A DNA stretch of 48,380 nt, from NCBI GenBank assembly GCA_021790115.1, contig JAJYIM010000011.1, positions 1 to 48,380 of the forward strand, written 5' to 3'. This document shows, in pieces, positions 16,223 through 25,868 of this stretch. The notes under the pieces are model-generated. The model was not told the origin of the DNA. It saw nothing but the letters and a program-made list of their open reading frames with translations, and did no database searches. The first letter of the stretch is position 1. Every line of letters begins with the position of its first letter. The position numbers and the translations under genes are program-made. This DNA is from Actinomycetes bacterium (GTDB lineage Bacteria; Actinomycetota; Thermoleophilia; BMS3ABIN01).

Positions 16223-17719
16223 ATGTCTCAACCACCTAGAGACCGGGTGGAATCCAGGCCCGCCGAAAACAGCCGGGTCCCTCTTAACGCCGCCCTGCTC
16301 AGCTCGGCAAAATTCATCAGGACCGTAATCGGTTTCCTCTTTTTCCTCTTCCTGGCCCGGAGATTGGGTCCCGACACGTTTGGCAAGTATATGTTTGCCT
16401 TCGCCCTGTCGGAGATCTTTTCCATTGTCGGCGATATCGGCCTGCATGAATATTGTATTCGCGAGCTTGCCCGCCGGCCGCAGCAGCTTCGCGAGCGGCT
16501 GGGCGGCATCCTGGCCTTAAAAACCGTGCTTTCCAGTATTTCGGCGCTGGTGATGATCGCCATCACGCCGCTGATGGGGAAAGACGCCTCCACTTCCATG
16601 GCCGTGGCCGCCTTTGCCCTGGCGCAGATCGGCTACTCCTGGTTTTATGCATCAACTATCGCGTACTCAGTCAAACAGGACCTGCACATCCAGGCTTTTA
16701 TCTGGCTGCTGCAAAAAGCGCTGTTTGCCGGAGCCGGCGTGACTGTGCTTTTAGCCGGCCGCAGCTTTGTCGCAGTCGCCTTCAGCAATACGCTTGTGCA
16801 GTTCTTTATCGGCGCGCTCGCCATTTTGATTGCCTGGAAGAAATATGGCCATTTTGTTTTAGCCCTGGACCGGAAGCGCTGGCTGGGCTACCTGAAATCA
16901 GCGCTGCCATTCGGCCTCATCGTCGCCTTCTACCTGGTTTATTTCCGCATCGACAGCGTCATGGTTTCCTTTTTCCGGGGAGACGTGGAAGTGGGCCAGT
17001 ACGGCGCCGCTTACAACCTTGTCTCTGCCTTGATGTTCCTGCCCTCAGGCCTGGTGGCGGCCATGTTCCCCAAGCTGGCGGGTGAATATCGCTCCCCTGA
17101 CGACTACGTCGATGCCCCCTTCCAAAGGGCGGCCCGCTGGCTGCTGGCGGTGTCGCTGCCGATGGCGGTGGGCGGCTGGCTGCTGGCGGCCCCTTTGGTG
17201 ACGCTGCTGCTGGGCCCGACCTACCGGCCGGCGACGACAGCGCTGGCGGTGCTGGTCTGGACCCTGCCGGTGTGGTTCATCACCTTCCTCCAGGGCAACA
17301 TGCTCACCATCATCGAGCGCCAGCGGGCAGTGGCCTGGGTGGGGCTTGTTAACATGCTTCTGAATATAGGCATGAACCTTGTCATTATTCCGGTTTATGG
17401 CTTCACGGGGGCGGCGGTGACGACCCTGCTTACCGAAATCGCCGGCCTTGTGCAGATGTTTTACCTGCTTAAGAAAAACATCTCCCTGGCAGGCACTGCT
17501 ATGACTGCGCTCAAGGTGGCTGTCCTGACGACAGCGATGGCTTTGCTGATTCTTCTTATCCGTGACAGAATACATGTGCTGGCTGTGGTCGCGGTGGCGG
17601 CGGCGGCATACGGCGCCGCGGCGCTGGCGCTGGGAGTCATCCCGCTATCGGAGATTTCAGGCCTGTTAAGCCGCGGCCCCAAACCTGGAGAAGACGAGAT
17701 TGGACCACTGGAACCGTAG
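16223..17719 (+). CDS. polysaccharide flippase, Wzx/MurJ-like
   Basis: A 498-residue polytopic membrane protein. The frame is open from 16025, but the ATG at 16223 (residues MSQPPRDRVE) is chosen because the upstream 66 codons are basic and unlike a membrane protein and overlap the divergent phosphorylase gene. The N-terminal pattern FIRTVIGFLFFLFLARRLGP, then GKYMFAFALSEIFSIVGDIG, is the standard Wzx start. About twelve helices are predicted by eye. It flips a polyprenyl-linked repeat unit, most likely the one begun by the phosphotransferase at 20175. It ends 134 bp before the convergent GT4 gene. Confidence 0.87.
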   Translation: MSQPPRDRVESRPAENSRVPLNAALLSSAKFIRTVIGFLFFLFLARRLGPDTFGKYMFAFALSEIFSIVGDIGLHEYCIRELARRPQQLRERLGGILALKTVLSSISALVMIAITPLMGKDASTSMAVAAFALAQIGYSWFYASTIAYSVKQDLHIQAFIWLLQKALFAGAGVTVLLAGRSFVAVAFSNTLVQFFIGALAILIAWKKYGHFVLALDRKRWLGYLKSALPFGLIVAFYLVYFRIDSVMVSFFRGDVEVGQYGAAYNLVSALMFLPSGLVAAMFPKLAGEYRSPDDYVDAPFQRAARWLLAVSLPMAVGGWLLAAPLVTLLLGPTYRPATTALAVLVWTLPVWFITFLQGNMLTIIERQRAVAWVGLVNMLLNIGMNLVIIPVYGFTGAAVTTLLTEIAGLVQMFYLLKKNISLAGTAMTALKVAVLTTAMALLILLIRDRIHVLAVVAVAAAAYGAAALALGVIPLSEISGLLSRGPKPGEDEIGPLEP

Positions 17720-17815
17720 TGAAGCACACCGGATTGTTGTCGCTGGACTCTGGCTAACATCAAAAACCGTCTTTAAGATCGCAAGGCGCGGCATTTCGAA
17801 AAATATTTTTGGGTT

Positions 17816-17849
17816 TTATCCAGAATCCAGCGTCCAGAATCCAGCATCT
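17816..17849. repeat. ATCCAGCGTCC/ATCCAGCATC short repeat
   Basis: A short run of degenerate copies of ATCCAGAATCCAGCGTCC in the 134-bp gap between convergent genes. A similar run is found at 41396-41423. It is simple low-complexity intergenic sequence; no function is apparent. Confidence 0.5.
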
Positions 17850-17853
17850 GTTT

Positions 17854-18933
17854 TTACATCTTGCCTTTTATGAATGCGGCGATCTCTTGCTTGAACCTCT
17901 CCTTGGAAAACCGGGCGGCGTGCCTGCTGATTTTTGCCGCGTCAAACTTTAGGCCGGCAAACTTCTCCACGGCCTGCATCAGCGAAGCCGGCGACGGCTC
18001 ACCGAAAAAGACGCCTGTTTTGCCATCAACGACGCTCTCCAGCAGCCCGCCCCGGCCCAAGCCGATTACCGGCCGACCGGCGGCCATCGCCTCCACCGGC
18101 ACCATGCCGAAATCCTCTTCCCCGGGAAAAATGAGCGCCCGGCAGCGCCCCAACAGCCGCGGCAGTTCTGCTTCTGTCGCATACCCGGCGAACTCGATAT
18201 TTGGCCCCGCCATAGCCTCGAGCCGCCTGCGCTCAGGCCCGTCGCCAACTACTTTTAGCCGCAGACCCAGGCGGTTAAACGCCTCAACCGCCAGTTCGAC
18301 GCGCTTGTAGGCAACAAGCCGGGAAACAACCAGAAAATAATCATCCTGCTTGTCAATAACAGGAAATCTTTTCACGTCGACAGGAGGATTGATAACGGCC
18401 GCCTCGCGCCGGTAATACTTGGCAATCTTGGCAGCCACGTTGCCGGAATTGGCGATGAAATAATCAACCCGGTCAGCGGCAAGCCGGTCCCAGAGGCGCA
18501 GGTAATGCAAGAGCACGTCGTTGCCCGCCTTGAAGGCCTTGTTGACATGCTGAATACGCGTGTCCAGATGCGGCTCCCAGGCATAGCGCAGCGGCGCATG
18601 GCAGTAACAGACGTGCAGGGTCCCCGGCCCGGTAAGCACGCCCTTGGCGCAGGCCGAGCTGGAAGAGATCACCAGGTCATAGCCGGAAAAATCAAACGAC
18701 TCAAAAGCAAGCGGGAAAAGCGGGATGTATTTCTGGGCGATGCGGTGCAAAAAAGGGAGTCTTTGCACAAAGGAAGTCTCGACTTTCCAGTCAAGCATCT
18801 CCTGCGGCAGGTTGCGGCTGGAGCGAAACGCCGTGTAGACACGCGCCTGCGGATAAATCTCCAGTAGCGCGCTGACGACCCGCTCGGAACCCCCGAGGGT
18901 GGTGAGCCACTCATGCGCGATGGCAACTTTCAA
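17854..18933 (-). CDS. GT4 family glycosyltransferase (1)
   Basis: A 359-residue GT-B-fold retaining glycosyltransferase. The N-terminal domain starts KVAIAHEWLTTLGGSERVV, with the glycine-rich acceptor-side loop. The donor-binding C-terminal domain has FLVVSRLVAYKRVELAVEAF and the EX7E motif in EEDFGMVPVEAMAAGRPVIG. There is no membrane segment, so it acts on the cytoplasmic face. The family often adds mannose, rhamnose or related sugars to a lipid-linked chain. It is divergent from the nucleotidyltransferase-like gene across 144 bp. Sugar specificity is not readable. Confidence 0.88.
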   Translation of the reverse strand: MKVAIAHEWLTTLGGSERVVSALLEIYPQARVYTAFRSSRNLPQEMLDWKVETSFVQRLPFLHRIAQKYIPLFPLAFESFDFSGYDLVISSSSACAKGVLTGPGTLHVCYCHAPLRYAWEPHLDTRIQHVNKAFKAGNDVLLHYLRLWDRLAADRVDYFIANSGNVAAKIAKYYRREAAVINPPVDVKRFPVIDKQDDYFLVVSRLVAYKRVELAVEAFNRLGLRLKVVGDGPERRRLEAMAGPNIEFAGYATEAELPRLLGRCRALIFPGEEDFGMVPVEAMAAGRPVIGLGRGGLLESVVDGKTGVFFGEPSPASLMQAVEKFAGLKFDAAKISRHAARFSKERFKQEIAAFIKGKM

Positions 18934-19077
18934 TCTCTTTTTCCTTTGCTGGCAACGGCGCCGGCGCCGCCCCTTTCGTCCGGCGGCTGATGCCTCATTG
19001 GGGGGGCCGGCCGGTTTGAGAATTGCCGCCTGAAAGCATATACTTTTTTTAATCAGATATCAGCCGTCACGGTAACG

Positions 19078-20037
19078 ATGAATCCTTCTTCAGAATCCGC
19101 CCCCACTTCGACAAAATCCTCCCCGTCCGTCACCGAGCGGGCCTGGGACGAAGCAATCATTAAATCGCTTTGTTATTCGGACATTTTTGGCTTCCCCATG
19201 ACCCTGGAGGAAATCGTCCGCTTTGCCCAGGTCAAAATAACTGCCGCCCAGGCGGCGGGCAGGCTGACAAATAGCGAAACCCTGGGTAAGATTGTCAAAG
19301 AGCGCGGCGGCTACTATTTCATTGATGGCAGGGAAGGCAATTGCGGGCTGCGTCAAGAGCGGGAGGCCGAATCCAAAAAGCAGCTGAAGACAGCGCTCAA
19401 GCGGCTGATCCCCATCCAGGGAATCCCCTTCCTGAGGATGGCCGCCATCACCGGCGCTCTGGCGGCGTTTAACTCGCCGGCCGGGGATGATATTGACCTG
19501 CTGATCATCACTTCCCGCAGCCGCACCTGGACGGCGTATCTTTTTCTCCGCCTCTGGCGCCGTTTTGGCCATAATCCTGATATTTGTTTCAATATCTTCC
19601 TGACGGAAGGGGACCTGACCTTCCGCAACGAGAATCTTTTTTTCGCCCGCGAAATCCTGGGCTCGCTGCCCGTCCTCAATAATGGCGCCTTCGAGGATTT
19701 TGTTGGCGCCAATCCCTGGATTTTTGACATTTTCCCTTCTTTTTTTGCCGACCCCGTCCGGCAAGGATACAAGCTGCCGCTCAGCCCCCGCTGGCGCCGG
19801 CGGCAGCGGCGGCTGGAGTTCCTCTTAACAGGGCCGCTGGGAGACCTGCTGGAGCTGGTGGCGCGCAAGACACAATCCCGCATCCTCATCAACGCCGCTC
19901 CCGACGCCGCCATGGGCGCCCGCTGCAACCGGATCAAGCTGCACAAGCACGACAACCGGTCGCCGATTCTGGACAAATACGAGCAGCGTTGCCGGGAGTG
20001 CATCGCCAGATACCGTGACCTGGCCGGGAGCGTTTAG
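19078..20037 (+). CDS. nucleotidyltransferase-fold protein in polysaccharide region
   Basis: A 319-residue soluble protein. The N-terminal 80 residues form a winged-helix-like region (IKSLCYSDIFGFPMTLEEIV). At 126-145 there is a nucleotidyltransferase-type motif: TGALAAFNSPAGDDIDLLII, where the G-A pair and the DDID acidic cluster (137-140) match the metal site of the pol-beta superfamily. Proteins of this shape occur beside glycosyltransferases in Gram-positive and candidate-phylum genomes, but I know of no assigned function. The stop codon TAG (20035-20037) lies inside the end of a MITE-like element, so the present C-terminus may be an insertion product. It could modify a small molecule or a partner protein with a nucleotide. 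Confidence 0.72.
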   Translation: MNPSSESAPTSTKSSPSVTERAWDEAIIKSLCYSDIFGFPMTLEEIVRFAQVKITAAQAAGRLTNSETLGKIVKERGGYYFIDGREGNCGLRQEREAESKKQLKTALKRLIPIQGIPFLRMAAITGALAAFNSPAGDDIDLLIITSRSRTWTAYLFLRLWRRFGHNPDICFNIFLTEGDLTFRNENLFFAREILGSLPVLNNGAFEDFVGANPWIFDIFPSFFADPVRQGYKLPLSPRWRRRQRRLEFLLTGPLGDLLELVARKTQSRILINAAPDAAMGARCNRIKLHKHDNRSPILDKYEQRCRECIARYRDLAGSV

Positions 20038-20091
20038 AATCTATCTCAAAAGGCATATTCTGCTGCGAACAGCATTCTGAGATAGATTCTT
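20036..20091 (-). mobile_element. short (deleted) MITE-like palindromic element
   Basis: The ends read TAGAATCTATCTCAAAAGGC and, inverted, TCTGAGATAGATTCTTA, with the core ATATTCTGCTGCGAACAGC between them. This is the long element of 41145 with its middle removed. A TA dinucleotide lies at each end. The left TA forms part of the stop codon of the preceding gene. Confidence 0.8.
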
Positions 20092-20174
20092 AGAACCTGC
20101 CGGGATAGGCTCTTATCATTATCCGTCAGCAGCATTATGTTTCACAGGATTTAACCCGGAACTCGAAACTCTTC

Positions 20175-21602
20175 TCACGCATTGCGGTCAATAAACGTAA
20201 ACATTGTCTTTAGCACAATCTTGATGTCAAACCAGGGGCTCCAGTTCTCGATATAGTAAAGGTCATGCTCAATCCGCTCCGCGATGTCCGTGTCGCCCCT
20301 GAGGCCATTTATCTGCGCCCAGCCCGTCAGGCCCGGCCGGACGCGGTGGCGGGCGCCATAAGAGGGAATTTCCCGGGTAAATGTCTGCACGTGCTCGGGC
20401 CGCTCCGGCCGCGGCCCCACCAGGCTCATCTCACCCCTGATCACGTTTATCAACTGAGGTAGCTCATCAATGCCAAGCGGGCGGATGACGCGGCCCACGC
20501 GGGTGCGGCGAATGTCGCCCGGAGTCGTCCAGCCGGCCTTGCCTTCCTCTGCGTCCTTCCTCATCGAGCGGAACTTGAGCATCTCAAACGGCCTTTCCTT
20601 GCGACCCAGGCGGGCCTGCCTGTAGAGCACCGGCCCCGGTGAGTCGAGCCTGATCGCCAGCGCCGTCAACAACATCAGTGGCGAAAGAATAATCAAGGCA
20701 AACAGGGAAACAACAACGTCCATGGTGCGCTTGGCCAGGGCCTGCAGGCCGGTGATGCTGGTCCGTTTCAGGCCGATGACCGGCAGGCCGCGGATGTGCT
20801 CAACGCCTACCCGGTCACTAAACACCTCATACAGCCGCGGCACCATTGTAAATTCAACATCGTAAGGCCGGCAGCGCTCCATCAGCTCCACAATGCGCTC
20901 GTGGCTGTCCTGGGAAAAAGCCACCACCATATGCTGGATATGATATTGCCGCAGTATCTCTTCCAGCTTTTGATAATCATTAAATACGTGGCAGGATCCG
21001 AGCGCGGCTGCCGCCTCGGTCGGCTGCTCATCAAGGAATCCCACCAGGCGCAGGCCCAGCGTCGGGTTGCGCATGACCTTGCCGGCGCAGGCCAGGCCAA
21101 CCTGGCCGGCACCCAGGACGAGGGTGTTTTTTACATACCAGTTATGGCGCCGTCCCCACCTAAGCAGTTGATAAACCACAAAGCGCACGACTGCGACCAG
21201 CACAATCACGCAGAGCCAGGAAAGCACGATGATATTGCGCGAATAATGAGTCGGGGGAAATACAGGCACCGTCGCCAAGAGCAGCAGCATCGACGCTTCC
21301 GTGGCCGCCGAGATGATCATCGGCAGCACTTCCAGCACGCTCAGGTTGAGGCGGAAACGGTAAAGGCCGTGCAGCTTGAACAGCAACCAGTACAGCGGCA
21401 GAATAATGAGGCTGACAGCCATGTAAAAGGCGATTGACGGCTGCTCAGTGCCCGGCGCGACGCTGACGTACCAAACCCCCATCTGAAAGTAAATGGCAAA
21501 AGCCAGCCGGTAACCCAGCAGCACTCCCAGGAGATCTCCCAGGATCAGGGCAAAATGGGAAAACCGGTGCGAAGTAATAAATCTGTTTGCTTTCCTGAGC
21601 AA
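20175..21602 (-). CDS. polyprenyl-phosphate sugar phosphotransferase (WcaJ/WbaP type)
   Basis: A 475-residue initiating enzyme. The N-terminus has four or five membrane helices. The middle is a CoA-binding/Rossmann-like domain (NTLVLGAGQVGLACAGKV). The C-terminal catalytic sugar-transferase domain starts KRTMDVVVSLFALIILSPL and contains GPVLYRQARLGRKERPFEM, KFRSMRKDAE and DELPQLINVIRGEMSLVGPR. It transfers a sugar-1-phosphate, commonly glucose-, galactose- or a deoxyaminosugar-phosphate, from a nucleotide sugar to undecaprenyl phosphate, starting the repeat unit. It is divergent from the GT4 gene at 21710 and is the only initiating transferase in the window. Confidence 0.92.
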   Translation of the reverse strand: MLRKANRFITSHRFSHFALILGDLLGVLLGYRLAFAIYFQMGVWYVSVAPGTEQPSIAFYMAVSLIILPLYWLLFKLHGLYRFRLNLSVLEVLPMIISAATEASMLLLLATVPVFPPTHYSRNIIVLSWLCVIVLVAVVRFVVYQLLRWGRRHNWYVKNTLVLGAGQVGLACAGKVMRNPTLGLRLVGFLDEQPTEAAAALGSCHVFNDYQKLEEILRQYHIQHMVVAFSQDSHERIVELMERCRPYDVEFTMVPRLYEVFSDRVGVEHIRGLPVIGLKRTSITGLQALAKRTMDVVVSLFALIILSPLMLLTALAIRLDSPGPVLYRQARLGRKERPFEMLKFRSMRKDAEEGKAGWTTPGDIRRTRVGRVIRPLGIDELPQLINVIRGEMSLVGPRPERPEHVQTFTREIPSYGARHRVRPGLTGWAQINGLRGDTDIAERIEHDLYYIENWSPWFDIKIVLKTMFTFIDRNA

Positions 21603-21709
21603 GAATGGGCACCCATGCTTATTCTAGCTGCTTTTGCAAAGGGTTTCATAGACAGCTTTTGACACTCTTGATTTTGTCGGAGCTATGCGCTGAATGCTAA
21701 AATCACGGC

Positions 21710-22834
21710 ATGCTTCATGTTGGCATAAATGGGCGCTCGCTTTTCCGGCAACCGACCGGCGTGCAGCATTATGCCCGCGAGATAACCCGGACTTTGTGTG
21801 AGATCAAACCGGACGACGTCAGCATCAGCGTCTTTGCCGGCCGGGAGGGGCGCGGCAAGGAGCCGTCCCTGCCGCTTCAGACCGGCGCTGTTCCCGCAAA
21901 CGGTCCCTTAAGGGGAATTGTCTGGGAACAGACAATCCTCAAGCGGATGGCAGCAAAAGTCGGCATTGACATCCTGTTTAACCCGGCGAACGTGGCGCCG
22001 CTGAATTCGCCTGTCCCCAGCGTCATTACAATTCACGACCTCTCTTTCCTGTTGTTCCCGGAATATTTCTCCCGCCTGTTTGCTTTTTATTACCGGACGC
22101 TCATCCCCCGGATTGCAGCGCAGGCCCGGACCCTCATCACCGACTCGAACAATACAAAACTGGACCTTGTCAATCACCTGAATCTGCCGGCCGGAAAAAT
22201 CAGAGTGGCGCCGCTGGGAGTGTCGCCACATTTTCGCCGGCGCATTACAAAAAAAGAGCTCGAGGAGGTGCGCCGCCGCCACAGCCTGCCGCCGCGTTTT
22301 TTCCTTTCCATCTCAAGCCTGGAGCCGCGTAAAAACCTGCGGCGGCTGGTGGGAGCTTACAGCCTCCTGCCGCCGGCCGTGACAGATGAATACGCACTTG
22401 TGCTGGCCGGCGCCGGTAACCGCATCTTTGCCAAGCCCGGGCTAACTGAAGCAATAGCCCGGCTTGATCATGGCTCAGCCGTTGTCACCGGCTACCTTCC
22501 CGCCGAGGATTTGCCCGCAGTCTACCGGATGTCAGCGGCGCTCGTATTCCCGTCGCTTTACGAAGGGTTTGGATTGCCCGTACTGGAGGCAATGGCGGCC
22601 TCCACGCCGGTGATCACTTCGGACCGGTCATCACTGCCAGAAGTGGCGGGCCACGCCGCCGTGCTCATTGATCCGGAAAACACGGAAGAGATAGCCGCCG
22701 CCATGGAGCTGATCGCCACCGATTCCGGCACCCGCACCCTGCTGGCCGAGCGGGGCAAAAAGAGGGCGGCGCTGTTTACCTGGGAGAAAACCGCAAAAAT
22801 GACGCTTGAGATTTTGCGGGAGGCGGCAGAATGA
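21710..22834 (+). CDS. GT4 family glycosyltransferase (2)
   Basis: A 374-residue GT-B enzyme. The N-terminal domain has INGRSLFRQPTGVQHYARE and TIHDLSFLLFPEYFSR. The donor domain has SLEPRKNLRRLVGAY and the EX7E motif in YEGFGLPVLEAMAASTPVIT. No membrane segment or clear ribosome binding site precedes the ATG at 21710; the 107-bp divergent gap holds a TTGACA at 21659 with only a weak -10. This GT4 subgroup commonly transfers mannose in capsule and exopolysaccharide pathways. It resembles the GT4 at 24615 in motifs, so the two may add successive related sugars. Confidence 0.88.
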   Translation: MLHVGINGRSLFRQPTGVQHYAREITRTLCEIKPDDVSISVFAGREGRGKEPSLPLQTGAVPANGPLRGIVWEQTILKRMAAKVGIDILFNPANVAPLNSPVPSVITIHDLSFLLFPEYFSRLFAFYYRTLIPRIAAQARTLITDSNNTKLDLVNHLNLPAGKIRVAPLGVSPHFRRRITKKELEEVRRRHSLPPRFFLSISSLEPRKNLRRLVGAYSLLPPAVTDEYALVLAGAGNRIFAKPGLTEAIARLDHGSAVVTGYLPAEDLPAVYRMSAALVFPSLYEGFGLPVLEAMAASTPVITSDRSSLPEVAGHAAVLIDPENTEEIAAAMELIATDSGTRTLLAERGKKRAALFTWEKTAKMTLEILREAAE

Positions 22835-22864
22835 TGGTTTCAGGTTTCGGCGCGGAGTTCGAAA

Positions 22865-24637
22865 CTACAAGCCCGGAGCCTTCCTTTTGTAATCCAGCCA
22901 GGCAATCAGTCCCAGCAAGGCAAAGAACAGGAACAGCACGCCTGTCTGCCAGAGGAAATAATCGGCCAGCCCGTGGCCCACGTAGGCCGCCAGTGCGACC
23001 ATGAGCGCCAGGGCAACCAGGCGGTATGAAATCTCCATCGACCGAGCCCGCGCCAGCCTGAGCAACACCCAGGCCGCCCATCCCAGCAGGAAAACCATGG
23101 CCGCCAGCCCCACCGCTCCGGTGTTGGCCAGCGCTTCCATGAAAATGTTGTGCGTGCGGATGCGGCTGTCCGGGGACACATTGATGTAGCGGGGATACTG
23201 GTTGCGAAACTGGTCCGGCCCCACCCCGAGCAGCGGATGATCTCTCCACATTTTCAGCGCCGCCCGCCAGAGCTGGCTGCGGGGAGTGAAGTCCTCGTTG
23301 GGAAGAGTTTCGTTAAACTTGGCCGCCGGCTGGGTGGGAACGAATCCCCGGCTGCCACCGGCATTCATCTGAAGCGGCACCTGCAGCCCGCTGACGCCCG
23401 CTGCTGAAAAAGCTGTTCTGTGAACATGGATCATGTCAAACTCGAGGATGTAACTCCCGGCTTGAGCCGGAGTGATAAAACTGATTTTTTCATTGACCTC
23501 TGCGCCCGGGGAAATTGCACGCGGCATGTAAGAGATCAGAAAAGGAACGTCATCGTCCTCCGTGCCCTGCGGATACCGGACCCAGCGGTAATAGGCGTCG
23601 ACTTCATCATCAGACCCCTTCACGCCCCAGGTTATCGTTCCCGTGTTCCTGATATGCACCAGGGCTGAATATTGCTGCTTTAACTTCAGTGATGAAGGAA
23701 AGTCAATAAGCGTATATACGGCGCCGTAATGATTTGTTTGCTGGCGCAGGCCCAGCCTGGCGGCCATCTTCCCGCTGAAAAGCGCTGATCCGCCGAGGAA
23801 CACCAAAAACAGCAGCGCCACAACGGCAAACGTGCTCCACACCCGCCGGCCGTAACCAAAGACGGCCGCCAGCAGCGCCCCGATTAAAAACGAGGCCGGC
23901 GTCGCCACCATGCCGCTGCGGGTAAAGGTGAACAGTTGCACCAAAAGAACAGCTGTTGTGCCGGCGGCGGTCGCCAGCGCCAGCCACCAGCGCTTGGTGC
24001 CACTCCTTTGCCGTCCTGTCAACCAGATCCCCAAAACCAGCGCCACCGGCAACGCCAGCTCCAGGTACATTGACAGGGCGGTAGGGTAAGGCAGAGTCGA
24101 AGCAACGCGAACGTTGTAAAATGCTCCAAATGTGCTAACTTCTTCCTGGAACGGGGATAAAATCTGGCTCCACGTCACAGGCATCAGAAAATTCTCAAAC
24201 AGGCCGACAGCGGCAACAATCAATACTGCCGCCGTGACTGCGCCCGCCACCACCAGATGCGAGCCGGCTCGCCTCGGAAGACGCGAGATGCCAAAATAAA
24301 CTCCCCCGGCATAAATAAAGCGCAGCGCAAATTTAAAAGCTTCAGTTTTATCTGCCGCTGCCGGCACCGAGATAAAATTGCTTGCCAAAAATAAAAGCAC
24401 GGCCACATCAAGAGCGCGGCGCGACAGGAAAGAACGGACGCCGTCTCCCAGCGCCCAGGCGATGACGGTGAGAAAAAAGAGGACCGCCGCCAGCTTCGTG
24501 GTCGTCAGGTTAAAAAACCCCAGGTCGACGACGGGCTGGCGAACTTCAAAGGCAGTAAAGAAAACGGCGACAGAGGCGCCGGCGAGGACGAGCCTGGCGC
24601 GCCCGCTGATGGAGTCACTTCTTTGCGCTAGCGGCAT
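22865..24637 (-). CDS. O-antigen ligase/polymerase family protein with inserted Ig-like domain
   Basis: A 590-residue membrane protein with about ten to twelve helices. The ATG at 24635-24637 is chosen because upstream codons only shadow the neighbouring gene; the genes overlap by 23 bp. The Wzy_C signature is clear: KMWRDHPLLGVGPDQF (463-478), then RIRTHNIFMEALANTGAVGL (492-511) with a conserved His. Between the helices ending near 285 and this motif lies an unusual soluble insert (about 310-425), with ALVHIRNTGTITWG, a charged loop, ISPGAEVNEKISFITPAQAG and SYILEFDMIH. This is the pattern of an NBR1/Ig-like beta-sandwich and would face outside. The protein should polymerise lipid-linked repeats or ligate the glycan. 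Confidence 0.85.
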   Translation of the reverse strand: MPLAQRSDSISGRARLVLAGASVAVFFTAFEVRQPVVDLGFFNLTTTKLAAVLFFLTVIAWALGDGVRSFLSRRALDVAVLLFLASNFISVPAAADKTEAFKFALRFIYAGGVYFGISRLPRRAGSHLVVAGAVTAAVLIVAAVGLFENFLMPVTWSQILSPFQEEVSTFGAFYNVRVASTLPYPTALSMYLELALPVALVLGIWLTGRQRSGTKRWWLALATAAGTTAVLLVQLFTFTRSGMVATPASFLIGALLAAVFGYGRRVWSTFAVVALLFLVFLGGSALFSGKMAARLGLRQQTNHYGAVYTLIDFPSSLKLKQQYSALVHIRNTGTITWGVKGSDDEVDAYYRWVRYPQGTEDDDVPFLISYMPRAISPGAEVNEKISFITPAQAGSYILEFDMIHVHRTAFSAAGVSGLQVPLQMNAGGSRGFVPTQPAAKFNETLPNEDFTPRSQLWRAALKMWRDHPLLGVGPDQFRNQYPRYINVSPDSRIRTHNIFMEALANTGAVGLAAMVFLLGWAAWVLLRLARARSMEISYRLVALALMVALAAYVGHGLADYFLWQTGVLFLFFALLGLIAWLDYKRKAPGL

Positions 24638-25736
24638 CGCGGAGAATGTCAAGGGTCCTGGCCGCCGCTTTCTTCCAGCTAAACAGGGCGGCGCGCTCAA
24701 GCCCTTTTGCTTTCAGATTGGCAGCCAGGTCTTTGTCGCCCAGCACTTGCTTTATCTTGTCCGCCAGCTCATCGGCGTCCAGAGGGTTGACATAAAGGCC
24801 GGCCTCACCCACCACCTCGGGCAGAGACGAGCCCTGGGAAACTATGACCGGCGTGCCGGAGGCCATCGCTTCCAGCGGCGGCAGGCCAAATCCCTCATAC
24901 AGGGAAGGGTAAATCAAAGCCGCTGCGCCACGGTAAAGAACCGGCAGGTCACGGTCGCGGACATAGCCGGTAATATGCACCTTCCCCAACAGCTCCCGCC
25001 GCTCCAGCTCATCAAAAATTGCCTGGGCCATCCAGCCCCGGCGCCCCGCCAGCACCAGATGCACATCAGGAAAATCACCGGTGACCTTGTCGAACCCTTT
25101 GATCAGCAGATTGATGTTCTTGCGCGGCTCCAGGGTGCCCACAAAGAGCAGATAGGGCTTGACGATGCCGTAGCGGTCCAGGGCTTCCCTGTCCCCCGGG
25201 CCGGTGTTGGGGCTGAACTCTTTTGAAACCCCTTCGTGGACGACCTCCACCTTGCGGTTGCTGACGTTCATTAATCTGATCAGATCAAGCTTTGTGTTAT
25301 TGGAAACAGCAATGATGCGCCAGCTGCGCTTGACGGAAACCGGCACCAGGCTGCGCGTCCAGATGACATTGCGCAGCGAGTGGGTGCGGGGGAAGAGCTT
25401 AAAGGAGAGATCATGAATTGTCAGAACCATCGGGCAGGGTGCGGTAACTGCAAGCACAAAATTGGTGAAGAAGCAGACGTCGATCTGATGCTTTTTCAAC
25501 AGCAGCGGCAGGATAAACTGCCGCCACGGCTCCTGATAACGTAAATGGCTGCGGACGATGACAACACCGGGCCTACCGGCCATGTCCTGCTCAAAGCCGT
25601 TATTGCGGTTGCTAAAAAGGTAAAGCTGCTCGTGCGGCTCCAGCAGGCCAACCATCTCATTGAGCACATTATAGGTATACCAGTCCACGCCGCTCTTGGT
25701 GGACTGGATAACAGATAAATCTACTCCAATTCGCAT
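24615..25736 (-). CDS. GT4 family glycosyltransferase (3)
   Basis: A 373-residue GT-B enzyme. The N-terminus has [20 protein letters not shown] and [18 protein letters not shown]. The donor domain has [18 protein letters not shown] and the EX7E motif [20 protein letters not shown]. It is close in layout to the GT4 at 21710. It lies directly upstream of the ligase/polymerase gene, overlapping its start by 23 bp, so the two are co-transcribed. The ATG at 25736 is preceded by A/T-rich sequence but no strong ribosome binding site. Confidence 0.88.
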   Translation of the reverse strand: MRIGVDLSVIQSTKSGVDWYTYNVLNEMVGLLEPHEQLYLFSNRNNGFEQDMAGRPGVVIVRSHLRYQEPWRQFILPLLLKKHQIDVCFFTNFVLAVTAPCPMVLTIHDLSFKLFPRTHSLRNVIWTRSLVPVSVKRSWRIIAVSNNTKLDLIRLMNVSNRKVEVVHEGVSKEFSPNTGPGDREALDRYGIVKPYLLFVGTLEPRKNINLLIKGFDKVTGDFPDVHLVLAGRRGWMAQAIFDELERRELLGKVHITGYVRDRDLPVLYRGAAALIYPSLYEGFGLPPLEAMASGTPVIVSQGSSLPEVVGEAGLYVNPLDADELADKIKQVLGDKDLAANLKAKGLERAALFSWKKAAARTLDILRDAASAKK

Positions 25737-25868
25737 TTAATGAACACCAAATTTGTTTTTTCTGATAGGCAGGCATCGCTTGCTATGCCTTAACATGTTA
25801 CCCGTTTTGTTACATGAATAAGTTGCAAGGCCTGCTTTTTTTATTCTAGCGGCTACTGGATTTTAAAT

